NCBI RefSeq assembly: GCF_014898055.3
Contig: NW_023603184.1
Span: 149,238,149 to 149,302,148 of the forward strand
Direction of reading: 5' to 3'
Source: Talpa occidentalis
Lineage: Eukaryota; Chordata; Mammalia; Eulipotyphla; Talpidae
Length of the DNA: 64,000 nucleotides
Under the pieces are notes generated by a model. It had not been told where the DNA came from and made no database searches. It worked only from the letters and a program-made list of their open reading frames with translations. Within the stretch, counting starts at the first letter, position 1. The number at the start of each line of letters is the position of its first letter. A program made the translations under genes and the position numbers. Below, piece by piece: positions 58,857-64,000 of the stretch.

Positions 58857-58859
58857 GAG

Positions 58860-61135
58860 CACGCGCCAGGTGTGATGAATGCAGCCATGGCACCTGTGCC
58901 TGCCTGGACCCCAGCAGCCTACTCGGCGCTCACCTTTCTGCTTCATGGGGGTTGGGCAGCTGCTTCCAGAATTGGAGTCTCCCGGGGCTGGACCTGGGCA
59001 GGGGTGGAATCCTGGGGGCTCCTGTCCTGCAGAGCCTGTTCTCCAGGTGGCTGGAAGGGCTTTGTCCTCTGCTTGTCCTTGAGCTGGTCATGACCTCAGG
59101 CGAGCTCAGCCTCCTCTGGCCCCTGCTGCTCTCCCCACGTCTTGCCTGGGGCAGGTCCCAGACCCACATCAGCTCTCCAAGTCTGGCCACAGCCCTGGGC
59201 TCTGCGCGTCAGGGGCGCCGCCCGAGATGCGCCCGGGCTCCCTGGCCAGCTGGACGTGCATCTTCCTGTCCGGGGCCTCCCACCGGCTCAGCCCAGCCCT
59301 GCCTTTGCTTCCGCCCCAGACTCCGGCTGGGTGAACCTGGGGTGGAGCTGGACCCCAGCGGGCTCTGGCCTTTCCTTTCCCTCTTGTCTCCTGTCTCTGG
59401 AGTGCAGGCCGGCGTTTGGGGGGCTGAGGAGCTTGTGGGAGGATGGCAGTTGCTGGGGAGTTTCTAGAAGGCTGGGGCCCTGGGTGACCAGCCCTTCCAC
59501 CCACACTCTCGCTTTCTCCTGGGACTGCCCGGCCCCCACCAACATAGGTGGAAAAACTTAACTTTTGAACACGTCCTCCACCGGTGGGGCAGGGGTGCCC
59601 TCCTGGGCAGCCTGTGAACGCGCTCTGCCTGGACCCACGCAGGCGAGGCCGATGTCCGCCTGCACCTCCGGGGTCACGCCAGCCGCTGCCGACCCTCGCA
59701 GCCGCCTCTCTGCACATAAAGGCCTCTTGTTCCCCAGGCCTTGTCTAAATGCCCCCTTCTCGGGGACCAGGAAGTCTGCCTGCCACCCCCGGCCTTGCTC
59801 CTCAGCGTCATCGTGGGGGGAAGGGCGGCTCAGAATGCAGCCCGTCCTGCCTCTCCCTCTCTCCCCCCTTGTCGTCCTCACCCCTCCCCTCCCTCCAGGA
59901 ACTTCAGGGTCTGTCAGTGGACCCAGCACCTCTGCGTGTCTTTCCCCGGCAGGCAGGGGTCTTGCTCTCCCTCCGGCCCGTCTGCCCGTCCAGCCCAGCG
60001 GCCTTGCCAGCTCTGCCTGCGGGGGAGGGGACGCGGCCGGGGATGAGGCCTCTTGCTTGGGGTGTCTCCCTTCTCTTCCCCACCCCTGCTGCCACCACAC
60101 GTTGATGCTTGAAACCACCCCTGCCTGCACCTCGGGAGACACCGTGCAGAGCTGATTGCAGCAAACTTTTCTAGAAACTTGTGTTTAGAGGACCCATTTT
60201 CCATGGTTACGGTTACCTTGGCTCTGGTTACATAACTCCTGTGAGATTTCAGATCCGGGGGCTTTCTGAGCCTGGGTTCTACACTGCTTAACCGAGATGG
60301 CCCTGACAGTGCTTTTGGGGGCCTTGGTGGATGCAGTTTTAACCAGAAGCTTGGGGGTTGACCAAGCGTGTGTCTGAGTTTTGAAGGTGATGTCCCGGGG
60401 CCAGTCTGGCTGGGGCCCCGAAGCCGTGTCCCGGAGGTGGGCCACTAACGGAAGCCCAGCATGGGCCACTTCCCGACCCGAATTCACACTGGTCCTCTTT
60501 TCCTGTCTACACCCAGCGAGTGTAGACCTGATTGGGGTCGGCCAGGGAACCAAAATGGAGGGAGCATGGTGGAGCCCCTCGAGGGCATGTGAGCAGCTGC
60601 CTGGTGCCAGCGGCTGTGCCCAGGCCCCGTGCAGGCCTCTGAGTGGCCCCTGCAGCCGGGGCCTCCCGAGAGCTGCTGCGCTTCCCTGGGGACGGTGCTG
60701 TGGTCATGCGGGGCAGGTTTTGGGGCTGAGCGTGTGTCCCTGGAGAGCCGGATCCAGCAGCCAGCGAGGGGGAAATGTGGGTGACCAGCATTGGGCCTGT
60801 GTGCGGGTGCAGCGCTCTCCAGCCCGGCCAGGTGGCCTCTCTGGGTCTTAGTTCTGAATTTGCTTTTGGAAGAGGCACGTAGACAGGCACATAGACAGCC
60901 TGAGAGCAACTCCCTGGGGAGAATCGCGGGAGGCCTGCAGGGGTGGGTGCAGGAGGGCTCTAGCTGGGGCTTCTGGGTGCCTCTGTGGGGTCTCCGCTCA
61001 GCAGCCAGAGGGTGGGTTTGCCTGAAGTGACACCATCCGTTGCCTGCAGGCATCTCTGACAGCTGCTCCTGCTCTGGATTCCAGAAATTTCTATTTGGCA
61101 TTCATGAGCACACTTCTGGTTTCCTCCCTCTCCCT
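58860..61135. other. Intron 1 unique DNA
   Basis: No exon or assigned repeat. GGTTAC occurs three times at 60204-60230 (GGTTACGGTTACC). Confidence 0.5.
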
Positions 61136-61139
61136 CTTA

Positions 61140-61310
61140 ATAAAGCCCCTAATAGCGCCTGCTGTTCACAGAGCTAAGGGCTTAGCATGCTTATGTCACT
61201 CACTATCCCGGTCACCCCAGGTCAGAGGTGGTGCGGTCCCTATTTTACAGGGGAGGCGCCCGAGGCCTGGGAGTTTAAAGCTTTGCCTGAACCCCCTCCT
61301 GTGGGCCCCG
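61140..61310 (-). repeat. MIR SINE, antisense
   Basis: GAGCTAAGGGCTTAGCATGC, TATGTCACTCACTATCCCGG, GCGGTCCCTATTTTACAGGG, GAGGCG follows the MIR reverse complement ('gtgctaagcgctttacatgcattatctcat...ccattttacagatgagg'). Confidence 0.8.
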
Positions 61311-62200
61311 GTCACACTCAGTCTCACTCTCTGCCCGGGAGGAGGGTCGTGGCCGCCGGCTCACTTCTCCCGGAGCGCTGGCCGCGGGACGCCGCTGGAT
61401 TTGGGGCATGAGGTGGCCGCGGCAGAGCCACCCCGTGTGGCAGCGTCGCGACTGGGAGGAGGGATCTCCCAGCGGTGCCACCTTTGAGAACCTGCCGGGG
61501 TCCGAGACTGGCACCTGCGCGGTGGCACATGGTGGCTCCTAAATCTGAGCCGCACAGGTGAGGTGATGCGTTGTAATGGAGGTGCGCGCAAGCAGTTCAC
61601 GTTTACCACATGTAAATAGAAGGTGCTTCCCTGAGCTGTGGTTAGCATACCAGGAGCAGTTGGTGCCCAGAGACCATACGCCGTGGCCAGTGGCGAGCCC
61701 ACGCCCACCCCAGGCTGCCCTCCGGGCACAGTGGGGCCCCTTGGGGCATTGACGTGGGCTGCTATCCCCCACGTGCCCAGCAGGTCACCTGTGTGTCCCC
61801 CTCTGGATGGGGCTCGGGTGTGACTCCTGCCTGGCCCACACCCCTCCAGGGCCAGGGGCTCCCGGTCACTGGCTGAGCAGGAAGGGAGGAGATGCCTGCT
61901 GCCCGCTGCCCGCCCACCCTGGCATCTTAGGAGTGTGCAGAGCTGCTGCTTGGTCCTCCCACCGGTCCCCTTGGGGCTCACCTGAGGCCCATGACCTTGG
62001 TGTTCCATCAGTGACAGCCGCAGCCACTGTCCATGCTGGCGAATCTTAGGGCAGCGGTGCTCTGTCTGCACTCACCGTCTTGGACAGCTGCTTAGACTCT
62101 GAGTCCAACAGGCTGCACCATGAGGCCGCCTTCTGCTAGTGTCCTCCTGCCTTCCTTCACTGCGGATCCCTCTGGGTCCTGGAGTTCAGTCCAAGTGGAG
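61311..62200. other. Intron 1 unique DNA
   Basis: Nothing recognised. Confidence 0.5.
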
Positions 62201-62204
62201 TCCT

Positions 62205-62605
62205 GCACGGCCTTTCCCTGTCTGCCTTCCCTCACCCAGCGGCATGATTCTGACACCCATCCGAGTTGGTACTGGCTCCAGGGTGCCACCTTTTTCATGG
62301 CCGAGTAGTATTCCACCACACGGATTTAGAGTTTACCCTGTGGGTGGGACTGGATTGAGTTTGCAAGGCTTGGCTATTGCAGAGGAAGCTGCAGTGACAC
62401 TCAGGTTCAGCATTTCGTGGGGACACGTGCTTTTGTTTCTCTTGGGTAAATGCCTGGAAATAAAGTGCCCAGAAGAGGCAGTCAGTGTATATTTAACTTT
62501 AGTCCCTGCCAGACTGTCCAGACTGTGTTCCAGATTGGTTGGTTGAGTGTCCTCCCGCCAGCATGCGAGGACCCTGCTTTGGATGGATTCAGCAGGCTCC
62601 GGCTG
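62205..62605 (-). mobile_element. L1 3' fragment, antisense
   Basis: CATGGCCGAGTAGTATTCCA, TTGGCTATTGCAGAGGAAGC, TTTGTTTCTCTTGGGTAAAT, GCCTGGAAATAAAGTGC, TATTTAACTTTAGTCCCTGC and CCAGACTGTCCAGACTGTG follow the reverse complement of an L1 ORF2 end ('tggctgagtagtattcca...ggctattacaaataaagctgc...tttctcttgggtaaatacc...'). Confidence 0.8.
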
Positions 62606-64000
62606 TTGAGAACCGCACCTGCCGTAGATGGATGACTCCTGGGCAGTGAGGGGTCTCGTGCTGATGGGTGAGGGAGGCTGGAGGGGTGGGGCGGAAGAGG
62701 GGAAGAGGTGAGACCTTGGAGGGAGAGGGGCTGTGATGGCGCCAGTTCATCCTAGTGAAAGCTGGGCCTGCTCCGGGTCTGGTGAAGGAACCCAAATGCA
62801 AGTGGCTGTGTGGGGTTGGGGTGGGTGAGCACTGGCCAGGGGCGGCTCGAGGGCAGCTGGGGGCAGAGGCCCTCGGCCGGTCCTGCTTCTCTGCATCGCA
62901 CGGTGCCCCTGGCCTCAGTTTCCCTGTGGTTGTTAATGAAGGGACGGGCAAGCTTTGTCCCCAGACGACAGTTGGCAGCGTTTGGAGACATTTGGGTTGT
63001 CACCATCTTGAAGAGGGCGGTGTTGCTGGCATCCGGTGGGTGGAGGCCGGGACGCTGCCAAGCAGCCTGCAGCGGCCAGGGCCAGTCTCAGGTGCTGTTC
63101 TGCAGGTGGGAGCAGTGGTGTCACCTGTGTGTTCGTGGGGACCCAGTCCTGTGAGGATGGGCCGCTAGGTTTGGGTGACACGGGAGGAGAAAGCGAGGCC
63201 CCAGTCCTTCCCCCTTCCTGCCCTGTGTGACTGGTGGGTCGTAGTGGGGGGCTGGCATGTAGCCCCTGCCCCTGCCCACACCCGGGTCCTCCCAGGCCTG
63301 CGGCACCTTCTGGCCAGAGCACCTGACCTCTGCCACCCACTCCTGGAAGTTAAGTGACCCCAGTGAGAATAACACTCGTTTCTTGATGGTGTTCGGCTCG
63401 CAGCACCGCATCTGTTGGGGGTTGGCCTCGCCTTTTCTGCGTACCTGGGGACTGTTGCTCTTGTAAGTGCCTGAGTGTCTTGTGTGGGCCCTGAGCACCA
63501 GGGTCCCAGCGGGTCAGCCTCCTGGGCCCGTGGGTTCCTGCCTGTTGTTCAGGGCTGGGCCCTGTTGCCCATCCTGACTCCTGGCTCACCTCAGTTTTGG
63601 CCACTTCCAGTCTGGCTGGTGGTTTTACTGGCCCTCTTCATGCTTCCTGAGTGCAACATGTGGCTTCGCCACCTCCGTGACACCAGTGACACCTCCGTGA
63701 CACTGTCTTAGGGGCTTGAGGCCGGGAATGTCAGCTGAAGGTGCTGGCGCATGGCCTTTGCCCTCTCCCGTGCTCACTGCTGGGCACGGTGCCCCGAGAC
63801 GGAGCACCCGGCCTGTGGCCAGGGATCCACCCGCCTTGGCCTCGCGGGCCGGGCCTCCGCGTCAGCCGGCCTCACTGTCTGCCGTGTGAGCACAGGCGGC
63901 CGGGCCTGGGGGCGCTGCGTCAGGGGTTGGGGCAGCTCTGGACATCGCCCTTCGGGAGCGGCTGTCTGGCTCCCGTGTCTCAACTCGAGGAGCAGCGAGT
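62606..64000. other. Intron 1 unique DNA
   Basis: Nothing recognised except a direct repeat CACCTCCGTGACAC at 63670-63683 and 63690-63703. Confidence 0.5.

Larger units (their letters stand above)
47717..64000 (+). other. AGAP1: AGAP1 intron 1 (5' part)
   Basis: No second AGAP1 exon (the start of the GTPase-like domain) appears in any frame, so the remainder of the window is read as intron 1, which is very long in known AGAP1 genes. The first 600 bp continue the CpG island. After that the sequence is moderately GC-rich, largely unique and poor in interspersed repeats: I see MIR relics near 49.7, 51.4 and 61.2 kb and one antisense L1 3' fragment at 62.2-62.6 kb. Several motif-dense stretches (53.03-53.48, 53.8-54.36, 58.81-58.86 kb) are listed separately. 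Many open frames here are non-homologous GC-driven frames. Confidence 0.85.

Overview
This is mammalian nuclear DNA holding one recognisable protein-coding segment: the first coding exon of AGAP1 (ArfGAP with GTPase domain, ankyrin repeat and PH domain 1) on the + strand at 47554-47716. The exon sits in a strong CpG island at about 46440-48330. Everything upstream (1-46440) reads as intergenic DNA, and everything downstream (47717-64000) reads as the start of AGAP1 intron 1. Long open frames elsewhere are chance frames in GC-rich DNA or retrotransposon remnants. I found no tRNA, rRNA, snRNA, CRISPR array or bacterial-type system.

Organism: the exon peptide, CpG-island promoter, L1 retrotransposons and MIR relics indicate a placental mammal. 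I saw no Alu, rodent B1/B2, canid SINEC, pig PRE-1 or Bov-B. The lineage-specific repeat is instead a tRNA-derived SINE of about 260-330 bp with A and B boxes, present in five copies. I cannot name it with certainty. A non-carnivore laurasiatherian, possibly a bat, is my best guess, held with low confidence.

Layout. 1-12.2 kb: mostly unique DNA with MIR and L1 3'-end relics, including an antisense L1 split by a possible old SINE. 12.2-14.5 kb: old repeats, with a 5'-truncated L1 carrying a 16-bp target-site duplication inside an older L1, then an LTR-like relic. 14.5-26.5 kb: unique, moderately GC-rich DNA with nuclear-receptor half-sites near 21.6-22.05 kb and a TG microsatellite. 26.5-43.4 kb: the retrotransposon-rich block holding all five SINEs, a minisatellite, an L1-in-L1 nest and an AT-rich non-repeat stretch (36.95-37.5 kb) that resembles a conserved noncoding element. 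43.4-46.4 kb: quiet promoter-proximal DNA. 46.44-48.33 kb: CpG island with GC boxes, a ZNF143/THAP11-type motif, three very short upstream ORFs, the coding start and a strong splice donor. 48.3-64 kb: intron 1, repeat-poor, with motif-based enhancer candidates (ETS/AP-1 at 53.03 kb, AP-1 next to a small CpG cluster at 54.3 kb, RFX-like X-box at 58.84 kb) and a few MIR/L1 fragments.

No undescribed multi-gene system is visible. The points most worth checking are the promoter architecture of AGAP1, the SINE family and its subfamilies, the nested insertions as relative-age markers, and the enhancer candidates.
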